From contig JALJCO010010517.1 of the NCBI GenBank assembly GCA_023101725.1, positions 124,001-188,000 of the forward strand: DNA of 64,000 nt, given 5' to 3'. The DNA is from Atherinomorus stipes (lineage: Eukaryota > Chordata > Actinopteri > Atheriniformes > Atherinidae). Position numbers and translations under genes: made by a program. Shown here piece by piece: positions 22,746 through 34,838 of this stretch (within the stretch, counting starts at the first letter, position 1; every line of letters begins with the position of its first letter). The notes beneath the pieces were generated by a model. That model was not told the origin of the DNA. It saw only the letters and a list, made by a program, of their open reading frames with translations, and did not search any database.

Positions 22746-25388
22746 GTTATTTAAAACACTGGACTTTAAAAACAGACTTGAAAAACACAAGACGTTTCGG
22801 TGTTCATCCAAACACCTTCCTCAGTTGTTTGGTGAACATGAAGTAGCACGTTAGCACAATTGGGCTCGTTGGACTTTGTCTATCTGCAGCAACCCGGCTG
22901 TAGGTGAGGGATTGTGGTCCTGGAGTGTTGCATGCTGGGTAGAAACTTTGTCCGACTTCAGACTGCGCTGGAAAATGTGACCACATTATCATCAAACATG
23001 GAAGCCGTCCGACTGCAGTCGTTGTGCAGTTACACCTCAGCACCTGCAGCTTCTGGACCCGTCTCCATGACGACGGAACCTGGTCCTGATTGGTTTCACC
23101 TCTCACTGACGCAAGCTCTGATTTTCTGACGGGACTTCATGTGATGCTGCAGTAATAAATCCATTTAGCTGTTTTCAACAGGCTACAAATGATTTCAGCA
23201 GCCGGTGTTTCATGCTGTAGTTAGGCTGATGTTCACAAACCTGGACAGGCTGATATCTGACAAAGTAACACAAACGCAGACACAAGTTATTCTACTCAGA
23301 TTAATATGAAGATTATCTGGAGGTTATGTCAAAACGTTCACAAATCCTCTTCTTAATTTGGATTTGTTGGACTTATTGGTGTGTATCCACCTTTCCACAT
23401 GCTCCCTTTGTACTCCCCCCTCATGTTAGCAATGATCATCCAAACCCTTAATAATGACAATGATAATGAAAGTGCAAACCTGCAGTGTAGATGTGAATTA
23501 ACTATCTCCTGGTACAGTATTTATTGTAATAATATTTATTTCTACCCCCATTTAAAAAAAAAAAAAGGAAAAGAAATAAGTTTCCATTTCTTTTATTTGT
23601 TTTACTTTCCTGACAAGGCAAAGCATTAAAGTTCTGTATATGTGAGCTTGGACATTTCCCAGATTTCTGTCCTTCATGTTGCACCTGAACAGGTAAACAA
23701 CATTCTGTCTGCAGACGTTTCTACTACAGTACAGTACAAGTTCATGTACTCAGCGTCAACAACATGCTGTCTCAGTACTCTGAAATTAGACTTGATCAGA
23801 TCTGCACAGCGTTCAGTAACTTTGAGCTAAATAAAGGTATAAGCTGCGAGATCCTCCATCCTGCAGTCTTCACGTTGGAGAACATGTCCGGGTGAGATGC
23901 TGCGTTCATGGTCCCTGATGACTCACGTAGCTCTGGTCTGACCAATAAGTAGATGCTTGACAGACTCAGGTCACATGACCCATGCTTTTCCAAACTGGAC
24001 CAACTTGCTTCATGTCACCAGGTCACATGAAGCAAGTTTTTTTTTCTCATAGAAATAGTCAGAGCTTAAAAAACGCATCCAAGAAAAACAACTTTTAATA
24101 GTTTTAATTTATTTCATTTTACTTATTTACTTTCATTTATTTTTTTAAATTTTTTTTTATAATTTAAATAATTTTATATTCTTTAATTCATTAGCCATGG
24201 GGGGGGGGGGGTTGGGGTAGGCCTGGGCCAATTCAAACTCGGAACTATAACATAGGTAATTTTTATTGGGGGAGGGTGGGGTGGTGGTCGGAATGTTATT
24301 TGAATCCCTGTAGCATTGTGTAATCACCGCAAGCCAAAATCTTTAGGTATTGTGTCATTCTAGCAGAGGATCATGGAACTATCCCTCATGTCCACCTCTC
24401 AGTTTTAGCTCAGTCCTTCATTGACAACAGTTTTTGTGCTGAGTTTTTTTCTGTTTGTCTAGCTAACAGAACACAGTTATGCTTTTTCTTTAAAAAGAAG
24501 AAGAAGAAAAGGATTTTACGGTAAGAGTAGCTTCCAACGTCTTGTGGTTTTTAAGTCTGTTTTTAAAGTCCAGTGTTGCCTTTCACCAGGAGGAATGAAC
24601 CTTCACCGACACTAATGGAAACTGTTGCGCTGATTTTTGTTGTTGAGGCTAAACGTTTGTTGTCAGAGTGAAGTTTTTATTTTCATCGCAGCCTGACTGG
24701 TGCTGCTGTGTCCTGCAGACGTGCTGCAGCAGTGACTCTAACCTGATGGAAACAGGGTGACGCTTCCTCTCTCTCGTTGTCTGGGGCCGATGCGGGAGCG
24801 TGGAAGCCGCTCCAGCTTCCTCTAAGTGCATTTCATGCTTTTAATTGACACCATTGCATGTTAATTCGGAGCATGTCACGGATGTGTCACAGCAGTGAGC
24901 CGCCAGTGTCCGATCTCATGTAATGTTGAATTACATTCCTGCTGCTCATCGCCGTGACAATAGATAAGCTTCTCCTAGGCAACGCCAAACGTGCACATGG
25001 AGCTGAGGTAGTTTCTTTTTCTCTGGCTTTCCAGCCTCTCACCGTTTTAATGTCAATTATCTTTCAAATTTCATTTCAGCAATTAACTTTTAACTAGTTT
25101 TGAGGGGACACAAATGTGTGTTATCCGCTCTAATGTGATGTGATGTGTCATCATCCATATGAATCCTGGTAAAATCTTCCCTGCATGGTGCTGCATTACA
25201 GGTTTACAGCTGCTTTAGATACAGAAATAGATGAATATTATTTTTACGCAGCAGAAGCACTGCCGTACAGATGGGTTTCTGAGCAACGTCACAGATAGGA
25301 TGCGTGCGCAACCAGGGGGAAGAAAACCCAGGAAAAGTGTTATTGAACTATGAGAAGACGTGTTTACATGCAAGACTCGACTTTTGAT
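22746..25388. other. Unique stretch; conserved-element-like at 24825-25070
   Basis: This holds an A12 run (23551-23562), a G13 run (24209-24221) and otherwise single-copy-like sequence. At 24825-25070 the words CTTTTAATTGACACCATTGC, GTTAATTCGG, GTTGAATTACATTCC and ACAATAGATAAGC resemble vertebrate enhancer cores. No frame with a recognisable domain was found. Confidence 0.35.
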
Positions 25389-25664
25389 GCAGATGAGGTC
25401 ATGATGACATGAAAGTGTTGGAGAAATATCATGTTTAAGTCCTGGTATTTGTTCGGTTGCAAAAATCTAAATGTTAATGCGTGTAAACAGTTACCATGGT
25501 GATAACAGGACAGTAGGAGGGACTGTCTTCAGAAACCCTCTGATAACTTCTGCAGGTTCAGATACATGATTTACTTCGTCTTCCACCATGGTCACCATGG
25601 TAACCATGGTCACCATGTCAGATTAAACCACCGCGGTGGCAGACATGATTCCCATGTTGTAGTG
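25389..25664 (+). repeat. Direct repeat of 29812-30065, left copy
   Basis: It shares long identical blocks with 29812-30065, including GTAAACAGTTACCATGGTGA, AACAGGACAGTAGGAG, GACTGTCTTCAGAAACCCTC and TAACTTCTGCAGGTTCAGAT. This copy has an extra segment of about 50 bp at 25585-25640, made of ACCATGGTC tandem units and the palindrome CCACCGCGGTGG, absent from the other copy. The repeat family is not recognised. Confidence 0.8.
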
Positions 25665-25835
25665 GGGAGACTGGAACTGGAACAATACCAGTATCACGGC
25701 CGCAACCAGTCATTGATCAGCTCACGGCTGCATCCCAACACTGTAGCTGTGATACAGCCGTCCTCTGCTCACACACGCTAAATAAAAAAAAAAAAACTGA
25801 TGGTAGAGCCGTTTACAGACATTGAAGTCTTTAAA

Positions 25836-27094
25836 AGTATACTTTTAAGTATACTTAAAGCAATCTTCTGGTTTGATTGTACTCGTACTAAAACTTCAAG
25901 CTTACTTTTAGAAAGTACACTTTAAAGTATACTGAAAGTATACTTCTAGATATACTTTTAGTTTACTCGTACTAAAACTTTAAGCTTACTTTTACTCCCG
26001 CAAAGTACACTTTTAAGTATACTAAAAAGTATTCTTCTATGTATACTGTTAGTTTTCTAGCAGTAAACTTCTCAATGCCCTTTTATTTAAGAAAATAGAC
26101 CACAGTTACCAGTTCTCCAATGAGAGAAATTGTTAGTGGTTGACCCAAAAGTCACCAGCAGTCGCTAAATGACATCACTGTATGAAACAGTCAACATCAC
26201 GCATGGCCAGTATCATTTAATGACATACTACATTGGTCATTAACAAGTATACTGAAGTGGTGACAGACACATTTGAGTCATGGTTCAAAGAAGACCCAGT
26301 TGTGCCACAAGGCATCATGGGAAATAATGTAGATGAGGAGGCGTGGTCATCTCACAGCAGCTCAGAAGGGCTGCTGTCTGTAAAGGGACAGCGGGTGCAG
26401 TGAGTGAGTGCCGGGAAACAGGGAGGGAGGGGCTGATAGCAGGCAGCTCCTGATGAACGGGGGGAGCCATATAAACTTTATCTGTCTCCATGATCACCAG
26501 GAAAAGTCCCTAGATTTGTCGCTAGGTGCTTTTTTGAAAATAAGTCGCTACAGGGGTCTGAAAAGTCGCTGAATATGTGACAAAGTTGCTAAGTTGGCAA
26601 CAATGAAGTAGACTTTAAAGTATGCAGAAAGTAACCTTTTAGGTTTGCTATGAGTTTACTGATAATACACTTGTAGTCCACTGTTTAGTGTTTAAAAATA
26701 CATTTTCAATACACTCAAAATTGCCTTATGATACTTCTACTCCACCTTTAATGCTGAGTAAAATAAATATTACAAAATTTATGTCAAAAATAGATTCAGG
26801 TGTTTTATTTGACTCCACTAAATGGTCCAGTAACATTCAAACTCTTGGTATCAAAGAAACTAGTATGTTTAAAAAATTGTACTATGAGTGTACTACTATT
26901 AAAGTATATTGTTCAAAAGTTTAAATGTACAGTAAGTATAAGCTAAATATGTTCAACTTCTAGTATATTTATTAGTAAATGCCAAGTAAACTTTAAGTAC
27001 ATTTCTGATAAGTACATAAATAGTAAACTGAAAGTATACTGTCTTATTTAAAGTTTAAAATTAGTATACTTAAAGTATACTTGCATGTACTACT
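25836..27094. mobile_element. AAGTATACTT-rich element, unclassified
   Basis: Palindromic AAGTATACTT words cluster at both ends (25836-26040 and 27025-27085) and recur inside at about 26249. The words ACTCGTACTAAAACTT and AAGCTTACTTTTA are tandemly reused near the left end. The middle (26088-26605) looks like separate material, with repeated AAGTCGCT words near 26540-26570. It behaves like a non-autonomous transposon with repetitive subterminal sites but I cannot assign a superfamily or duplications. Confidence 0.45.
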
Positions 27095-27388
27095 TTTTGG
27101 TAAGGGTTGCTCTCCATGTGTTCACTGGTGTCACTGCATGCCAATATCTGTGTAAATTTATGAAAGTAAAACACTTTTGTTAAACCTGACCAAAGTTTTC
27201 TTTGTTTTTACCTTGTTAGCATGCTAGCACATGGATTGACTCGTGTGATAATTAGCATGGTAAGGCTAAGAACCCACAGGGCTGACTAAAAGCCAGCTCT
27301 TGCCTCCCTCTGGGGGGTGGGGACGTCCGTCCATGGTGAGCTAAATGTAGTTTTATGTCACTTTGTTCAGCCAGTATTTAGTCTAAAG

Positions 27389-27592
27389 CAGGGGTCTCAA
27401 AGCCCGGTCCTGGAGAGCTACTATCCTGTAATTCTTAGAGCATACTCTCTCCAACACACCTGAATCAAATGTCTAATCCCCCCGTGCACGTCCTTTAGCT
27501 CTGCAGAGGTCTGGCAACGAGCCACTTGTTAGATTCATTGTTGAAGAAAGGATGCAACCAAAATAGCTCTCGAGGACCAGACTTGGGGACAA
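27389..27592. mobile_element. Short hAT MITE, CAGGGGTCTCAAAG end
   Basis: About 204 bp, beginning CAGGGGTCTCAAAGCCCGGT and CCTGGAGAGCTA, with the inverted counterpart TAGCTCTCGAGGACCAGACT. It contains AACACACCTGAATCAAATG in the middle. This is a well-known vertebrate hAT MITE layout with a purine-rich middle. The terminal duplication is eroded. Confidence 0.65.
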
Positions 27593-28163
27593 CGCAAAAA
27601 GTCTCACCAGCACCAAGTAAAACACTCATGTCCACAAAGAAGTAAATGAAATTTCTGTTACCCGCGACCCGCACGCACCCGTGAAGTTTAATTTAATGAC
27701 GTTTTTTTTCCTAAATAGGGGAACCCGACCTGCTGCACCGCACAGCATCTTTGGAAGCTGTAGTTGGTCAGAAGAGTGATGGTACTGGCCCCGAGAATAG
27801 CTCCAAATAATTCATAGTGAGGTATGACAAGCTGGAGTAATTAGGTGGTGTCTGGGTCTGTTGCTGCAGGCCTTAAGTAGAGACTAGTCAGTAATACAGG
27901 TCTGATGGAAGGCTGGAAGCCTCTATGTGGACGGTAACTCTGGGACGTGGGTGCAGTTTGCCTCACATCTGACCCCTCCGTCCACTGCCTCTGATCCGGT
28001 CCGCTCGATGCAGCAAATACGTTGCAATTTTGTTCAATGAGAAGCAGGCGACGACTCTGCCAGCGACCCGTCCGATCAGGTCCGTCGGCCTCCGCCAAAA
28101 ATACGGATCAGCTCTATTTTCTGGTCCGCCTGATTCCATTTGGAGGACGCTGCAAAGCTCAAT
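27593..28163. other. Non-coding, nothing recognised
   Basis: Contains GACCCGCACGCACCCG-like words similar to those near 9960-10010, perhaps from another degraded hAT. No gene seen. Confidence 0.3.
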
Positions 28164-29610
28164 GGCCCTCATTTATCAAACGATCGTAGAAATGGTCGCA
28201 CATCTGATCGTAAAAATGGTCGTACGATTGGACCCACGTGTGATTTATTAAAACGTTCGTATCGGTCCAATCTCATCGTACGAACAAAAGAGTCTTGATA
28301 ATTTCCAAAGCTGAAATCCATCGTCATTTAAATGTCACGCCCACGGTTATGCCCTTAAACATGCATGATTATGAGGCTTCACCCGGCGAGGTTGAACCAT
28401 GGAGAGGAGAGATTCTGCCAGAAAAGAAACTTTTGGGGGGGATCAAGACAGAATTCTTCGTTTGTGAGGTGGGAAAGATTAAAGAGGTGCTGTTTAGCAG
28501 CTTAAAAGGAGTCAGAGACATGCAGAAAAACGCTGCACGGAAGAGGATCAGTCAGCCTCACCGGTGTGAACGACCGGCTGAGATAATAATAAAAGTCTCA
28601 ATCAAGGCCTGGATTATATGGTTTATTCGTTTTATTAGCTATGAAATTTAATAATAGGCCACATCCGATGGAAACGTCACAATTCTTTAGTCAATGGGTC
28701 AAGAAAAAGTGGTCCAATATGAAACTTACCACCAAAAGATGATGCCCCCCCCGTGCGCTAAAGGTGAAGGTGAAGGTGGATGCCGGTCAGATCCGAGCTG
28801 AACGGAAGGGAAAGAAAAATGATAACTTGCATTTGCAAAATAAGGGAGTTACTGATGAGCACTTATACAACTTTAATGTATAGATTAGTTATTAGAAATG
28901 ACGGATCAGCTGCGGTCTCCTCCGTATAGCCCAGTGGGGGCTGCAGGGCGGCTCCGGGTGCATCTTCTCCGACTGCTTATCAAAACTCTCCAGCGGTCCG
29001 AGCGATGTGCAGCACTGCACAGGACAGGAGTGTTGTAGATTTTCTCAGAGTCTAAAGCAGCGTTTCATCCCGCCGGGTCGGACCGTCTGACACCCACCTG
29101 CCTTCCTGCAGCCCGAAGCAGCGCTCCAGCTGGGCACCTGCACGTGTGTGCGTACTGATGCCTACTTCCGCTCCGATGCGGCAGTTTTACCAGCGGGGTG
29201 AAGAGATGCACGAAGAGTGAAAAGCACTTGTCTCCTAGAACTATATGTTAATGATTTTAATAATTTGTTGAGATAAATGGAGGAATTAAATTCAGTCGCA
29301 GCTATTTTTGCAATTTAGGGAATACTTTCTACATTCCCTTTTTCCTTTTTCTTTACAAATGGGTTCATTCTTCGTGCTGATATGTGAATACTTATGTTTA
29401 AATGACAGTTTGCGGTTTGGTTAATAAATATTTTCATGTTCTGCTGCGCTGCAAACCCTCATTGACTCAAACTTGCGTACACAAACTCAGAGCTGTCGTG
29501 AGATTTGATCGTATGCTACGATCACGTTCAAATTGATAAATGCCGAGTCTTGCGTGGAAATGGTCGTACGCACAGATTTTCGTCGTACGATCGTTTGATA
29601 AATGAGGGCC
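28164..29610. mobile_element. DNA transposon, perfect 25-bp TIRs, Harbinger-like
   Basis: It begins GGCCCTCATTTATCAAACGA and continues TCGTA; the right end is the exact inverted copy over 25 bp (28164-28188 and 29586-29610). Subterminal words AAATGGTCGTACG and GATCGTA are repeated on both sides. AAT lies outside both ends (28161-28163 and 29611-29613), a candidate 3-bp duplication. Length is 1447 bp. Perfect TIRs mean it moved recently. No transposase is present; a possible Myb/SANT-like remnant at 28295-28651 and the 3-bp duplication favour PIF/Harbinger, although the AAT target is not the usual TWA. Confidence 0.8.
28295..28651 (+). pseudogene. Possible Myb/SANT-like protein remnant in the transposon
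   Basis: A 118-codon frame inside the 28164-29610 element. Residues about 52-75 (FFVCEVGKIKEVLFSSLKGV) and the following basic part resemble the start of the Myb/SANT-like DNA-binding proteins that Harbinger elements encode beside their transposase. In that family this domain binds the transposon ends. The rest of the domain, including the later tryptophans, is not visible, and the upstream part does not look conserved. It may be a chance frame. Confidence 0.3.
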
Positions 29611-29811
29611 AATGAGTGTAAACATCTGATTTACAAAAGTTTTTTTTTACTCTACTAAGAATATTGATGTGTATAAAATTTATACGTTTTTCTGGATAAA
29701 GTTGCTCAGAATAAAGTTTAGTAAATATTGGGATGAAGAGGAAAAAAACAAAGTGCTGGACTATAAGTGGGTCATTTCTGTAAATAAAGAAAGTAGGCGT
29801 TTTCAGATTTT
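29611..29811. other. Short non-coding spacer
   Basis: AT-rich, with no recognisable features. Confidence 0.4.
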
Positions 29812-30065
29812 TCATATGCAGATGACGTAAGATATGACGTGAAAGTGTCAGGGAAATATAATGTTTGAGTCCTGGTTTTGTTAGTTGCAAAAATCATAAT
29901 GTTAATGATGTAAACAGTTACCATGGTGATAACAGGACAGTAGGAGTGACTGTCTTCAGAAACCCTCTCAGATAACTTCTGCAGGTTCAGATACATGATT
30001 TATTTAGTCTTCCACTGTGGTAAATATGATTCCCGTGTGGCGATTATTCCTGTGTTTTAGTGGGA
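29812..30065 (+). repeat. Direct repeat of 25389-25664, right copy
   Basis: The second copy of the unclassified repeat, 4.4 kb downstream of the first and in the same orientation. It lacks the ACCATGGTC expansion. Identity remains high outside that insertion, so unequal exchange between the copies is conceivable. Confidence 0.8.
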
Positions 30066-30845
30066 GAATGGTATGAACGGTATGGGGGTGTTTAGGTGCA
30101 TGTAGTGTGTGTGAGCCGTGGTAAATAGGGTGGGGTCAGGATAGAGGATTTATGAAGTACGGGGGGTCGTAAATCAGATGGCGTTTGAGTTTCTGCGGTT
30201 AGCTTGTTAGCAGTTAGATAGCCTGTCTACTGTTTACCAGGATTTCATCCACAATAAAGCAGAACGTTCCACAAGCAGCGAGACTCACCGACAGCAATGC
30301 AGGTGAGTCCCTAACGTGGAATCAGCTCCTTTCCAAGCGTAGTGATGATGTTCTTTGCCTGGTTTAATCCAGACTAGTGAAAGTTGCTCCTGTATGGAGG
30401 AGGTGAGGACGACACGGAGCAGAACCTGCTGCAGACAGCAGACTGTTGGGACCATTTTGGTTTCAACAAAGCGTCGACATGAAAGCCGCTTTCTCAGTCA
30501 AGTTTTTCAGGCAAATTTCAAATGAGGTCCAGCACGAATAATAGGCTATCCGTGTTTTAACAAGAAAAATGTCGTTTTTCGGGTGATGACTCCTTTGCCA
30601 AGTTAGTGTAATGATAATAGAAACACAAAACAGCAACGATGAGTCAGCATTTTTAAATTCATCATCAAAATACAGATTTATACAATACAATTTAAAAACG
30701 ATCCCTGTTTGTTTCATCAGGTTACTTTGCATTTTTACGAATGATATGAGTGCGTGTTTGACCGTAGACTGCAGTACAAACAGGCTTTTTGCCTCCGGTT
30801 GCCTAGCAACTGCCAATGTTTGTAAACGGGAAACCCATCTATAAT
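30066..30845. other. Non-coding, nothing recognised
   Basis: Single-copy-like sequence. The opposite-strand frames at 30463-30816 and 30611-30844 overlap and show no domain. Confidence 0.35.
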
Positions 30846-31507
30846 GGTGCGTTCAGACCGACCGCGTCGGGCTCGGCGCATTTGGAGTGTTTTGGCGTTC
30901 GCCGCGCCCGACGCGCGGCAGGCGTGTCAACGCTTAAGTCGTTGCCGCGGGGCGTCAACTAATCAGAGACTCCGCATGTGTCAGTCGTGATGCAGACACA
31001 CATTTTCTGACAGGACGGGAAATACAGAGGAGACAGCGGGGAATCTCTCCCCTCTGCAGAGACAGTGGAGGATAAACTGTGATCTGAGTCCGGTCCCAGG
31101 TTCCCAAACGGCGGGTTGACGACCTGCCGTCCCGATCGCATTAATGAGCTTATAATGCCGCCCCGATGCGGGACTGTAGGTCATTAAGCTGGGGTGGATA
31201 GGATTAAAGCTGAAAGCGCCCACTGTCGGCGTGCGGTTCCTGGAGTAAACGGTGAAACTAACTAAACTCAGAACATCTCTAAACAGTCTGCTGAATCCCC
31301 ACACGGCGCAAAAACGCCCGACAGCATTTTTCTCTGGCTTTGTGGAGTAAATAAAGCCAAGCAGCTGCTCAGTTTCATCCCACACAGACAAGGAAAACAG
31401 CCGGATCCACCACAACTCTAGACGCTCTTGCAGCGCGTCAGCAGCTTTTTGGTCTCTGAATGTCAGCGTCTGATTTTATGTGCACCAGCGTCAAACTTTG
31501 GGCGTGG
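30846..31507. mobile_element. GGTGYGTTCAGACC element, copy 1 (right end lost)
   Basis: It starts GGTGCGTTCAGACCGACC and is CG-rich with GCGTC/GACGC words. The interior has AGGATAAACTGTGATCTG, CTGCCGTCCCGAT and CCTGGAGTAAACGGTGAAAC, shared with 32745-33280 and, more distantly, 62640-63447. The terminal repeat at the right end is missing. A minus-strand frame of 144 codons (31415-30981) is aligned with a 131-codon frame in copy 2, but no known domain is seen. Confidence 0.75.
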
Positions 31508-32087
31508 CCGCCTCGTTCTAGCTAGCCTATTCAACTTCAAGTTTCTCCTTCAGATCTCAGAAGCGGCTACAAGCCAAACTATGATTAACCCTGGTTTTCC
31601 AGACTGCATTATCTGAAGCTCTTACCTTTTCTTCGGTGCATCCACTGTGTTTCCTTCCTTTCTTTATTTTCCTTCGAGAGTTCGAGTGACTGGCATCTGC
31701 TCCAATCATGAGCTTATTCCCACAGCTTATTCTCATGCTCTTAGCTCTGTCATTGGCTGCCGATATAACCAGAAATCTCCACCCAGAAACGTCCCGACCA
31801 GACCAAAACAATACAAAAAAGCGAATTACAGGCATGGTGAGAGAGAGTTGCGTTCAAGTGCACCACCGCACGGGAGTAGAGGCCCAAAGGCGGGGTTTGA
31901 GACGGATTTCACTTCCTCAAGTCTGACGTTTATTTTTTACGGGGGGAACTTCGGACTATACCTTTAATTTCACTTTAGTTAAAACAGAAATGATAAAATG
32001 TCCAATCAGGACAGAAGTATGAGATGTCCACAGATGCTGGATGTCTGAGGCTGATTTAAGAAAAATATCTGAAAACCATGATTACCA
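31508..32087. other. Non-coding, nothing recognised
   Basis: Contains the end of the CG-rich part and a stretch ending in GTTTATTTTTTACGGGG. Short frames (31557-31967) on both strands lack domains. Confidence 0.3.
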
Positions 32088-32450
32088 TTTGTAAGTAAGT
32101 AAGTAAGTAAGTAAAATTTATTTATAAAGCGCTTTTCACAGATAAAAATCACAAAGTGACTATTTTTACCCAAGTGGGTATTTGTCACCATACCCTGAGT
32201 GACTTCTTCAATATTAATAATACATTTTAATTGAAATGCACCTTATCAAAACACCCAAGGACACCGTAAATTAACAGATAAACCATTAAAAGCAGGAAGC
32301 TAAAACACTAAAAAAAAAACCAACCAAACAACATGCTCTCTGACTGTAAAGCAGTCAATACAGTTGGAAATATCAAGTTTGGTTGAGATGACATTGTTCA
32401 GGAAAAAGAGACGTTTCCAACAATACCAGACATGGCGGGGTTCAGACGAG
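32088..32450 (-). mobile_element. Retroelement tail fragments with AAGT microsatellite
   Basis: Six AAGT units (32092-32113) lead into AAAATTTATTTATAAAGCGCT, followed at 32205-32330 by ACATTTTAATTGAAATGCAC and ACACCCAAGGACACCGTAAA. These are antisense LINE 3'-end layouts like those at 14620-14770 and 14941. They may be one or two insertions. Confidence 0.5.
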
Positions 32451-32744
32451 CACCACAGTGCTGTGCTCCGTTTAAAAACACCAAAGAAATAAAATGAATA
32501 AACAGGATATCAGCGGGAGCCTTGTGTTCATAAAGCTCGCCTTCGCAAAGCAAAACTGTTCAACACAATAAAGCAGCCAGATCATCATTCTGCCACTACC
32601 ATGCTGGACAGGACAAGTTAAAAAAAATAAATAAATAAATAAAAACACCAACTTTGGCTGCATTTTCACTGGATTTGGGTGCATCAGACAAAGTATCATG
32701 AAATTGATTTATCGATGATATTGGTTCATTTAGAACGATAATCA

Positions 32745-33280
32745 AAATAAAAATGCAAACAAGCATTTTCTGGCAGGACGGGAAATACCGAGGATACCCC
32801 AGGAATCTCTTCACTCCATGGAGACAGTGGAGGATAAACTGTGATCTGCGTTCTGGTCCCGGGTTTTTTAATGACCTGCCGTCCCGATGCGGGACTGCGG
32901 GTCGTTAACCTGGACCGGATCAGACGAAAGCTGAAAGCGGCCACCATCGGCATGCAGCTCCTGGAGTAAACGGTGAAACTAACTAAACTCAGAACACCTC
33001 TGAACAGTCTGATGAATCCAGACACGGTGCAGGGACGCCCGACAATGTCGTTCTCTGGCCTCGTGGAGCAAATAAAGTCAAGCAGCTGCTCAGTTTCATC
33101 CTCCATCGTACAAACACACAAAAGAAAAAAGACCGGTCCACCACCACACTAGACACACTTGCCGTCTGTCAACAGCATTTTGGTCTCTGATGTCAGCATC
33201 TGATTTTATGTGAACCAGCATCAAACTTTGGGTGTCGAGTATGTTTTTGCTGCTGACAACGCGTTCGGTCTGAAGGCACC
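32745..33280. mobile_element. GGTGYGTTCAGACC element, copy 2 (left end lost)
   Basis: It has the right terminus GGTCTGAAGGCACC (ending 33280) but no left terminus. The body matches copy 1 closely: GACGGGAAATACCGAGGAT, GGAGACAGTGGAGGATAAAC, GGTGAAACTAACTAAACTCA and GCAGCTGCTCAGTTTCATCC. The minus-strand frame 33121-32726 (131 codons) parallels that of copy 1. Copies 1 and 2 are in the same orientation, 1.9 kb apart. Confidence 0.75.
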
Positions 33281-33447
33281 ATCATAGACTCTGTGGTTGC
33301 AGAAATATATTCATTTCATCATGAGTATGCAGTTCTAGAGCGGAGGTCTAGAAAGGAGGCACAGCACCTACAGGGTTACGCTTCCTCCCATGTCCTTTTC
33401 CTTCCTGCTGATGGAGTTTAGACATTTATGCAGATAAAACGATGGCT

Positions 33448-33570
33448 TTAAAGGAATAATACACCCAAAGAATGATGTGTGCTCATTTTCTACTCACCCT
33501 CATGCTGAGCAAGACTCTGGAACACTTTTGGATGAAGGACCATCATTCTGTGGGTGTACGACTCCTTTAA
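33448..33570. mobile_element. Short TTAA MITE
   Basis: A 123-bp element: TTAAAGGAATAATACACCCA at the left faces TGGGTGTACGACTCCTTTAA at the right. TTAA is at both ends. The inside has CATTTTCTACTCACCCTCAT, a layout well known from abundant piggyBac-type fish MITEs (TTAAAGGGATAGTTCACCC type). Confidence 0.8.
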
Positions 33571-34066
33571 CCAACACACACTGCTTTTAGAGAATGCAGG
33601 AAACTTGCTTGCTGCGTTTAATGCAGTATTTATCACAGTTCCACATTCATCAGTTTTACTTGGTGAAACCTGTTGCAGTGGATTCAAGATGCTGCAGATG
33701 AGAAGCCGGAAATTCATGTCAGAGTCGTCCTGCTCTGCATCGGACTGGAGGAAGGCGGTGATGGTTTATATCAGCCCAACTCTGACACGCTGCTGTCGTG
33801 CACGCTAATAATGAGCATGTTGGCAAGCAAAGCAGCGGTGGGTCATACCCGCTGGATGACAGAACGAGCCAGGGATTATGCCGTGCACGTATCATCCACC
33901 TGATTTACGCTGGTTCTTTAGATGCTTGTTTACTCCTGTACGAGCTTCAAGCTTTGTTGCCCAGCAGCAGGAAACGTTACCGTAGACCGGGAAAGGCTGA
34001 AAACTGGACACAGATGCTTCCCTTTCTTTTTCTCTCCACTCGCATGGACCATGCGACCATGCATAC
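33571..34066. other. Non-coding, nothing recognised
   Basis: Overlapping frames at 33490-34202 on both strands show no recognisable domain. No repeat ends. Confidence 0.35.
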
Positions 34067-34533
34067 TAGGGATGTAGAGATTCACCGATCTGAATCGGTG
34101 GTCCGACACAGATGTATAAGATGTGACTGCACCGGCAGCTTCAGTGTGCATAGGATACAACTGGCGGCTAATTGCGCAACGTATCTTTCTTGGTGTTTAT
34201 GAATCAGTAAAAACCCATGGTTACACCGATTATTACATAGTCACACATATTTCTGAGGCTCCTTGAAGGTACCATCACTATCTTTTAAGTTTCATTTTTA
34301 AAACACGGGGGCAGCTGCAGCACATAAACAGCAAACACGGAGGGAGGAGGCAGCAGGTGAAGATCATGTTCAGCATCTCTGAGGACACAAATCTAAAGTT
34401 TGGCGACACTTGGAAAACTTGACAAGAAATCTGTGGTTTGAAAACAATGTCGCGCTGCTACTGTATAACCGACTGTATAAAAGACGTCAGCAGCATGGCG
34501 AACATGTGGTGGGCGGCATGGTGTGTGGATACA

Positions 34534-34550
34534 CCCCCCCCCCCCCCCCC
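34534..34550. repeat. C17 homopolymer
   Basis: A run of 17 C following ACA; length-unstable and able to form an i-motif or, on the other strand, a G-quadruplex. Confidence 0.95.
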
Positions 34551-34838
34551 TCCACATCGTCCTTAGATGAACATAAATATGAGGTGAGCAGAAGCAGAAC
34601 TGGTGAGAAAATGATCTCGTTTTATTCTTTAACAAAACTAAGACTTCCTGACAGCATCTCTGTCTGTACCAGAGTGAACTGCATCGGTTTAAGATGATTT
34701 ATTAGTTCGATATATAGAAAACATTAACAAACATAAGTATTAAAACATCCTTCACAGGGAAAGGGAGAAGGTAAAATAATTGTGATGATTCTTAGAAACC
34801 AGATGGAGACTTGGAAATGATTTGTTTTGTGTCGAATA

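Noticed and set aside
30981..31415. Genuine 144-codon gene
   Set aside because: It lies inside a transposon family without known domains; kept only as a question in the findings.
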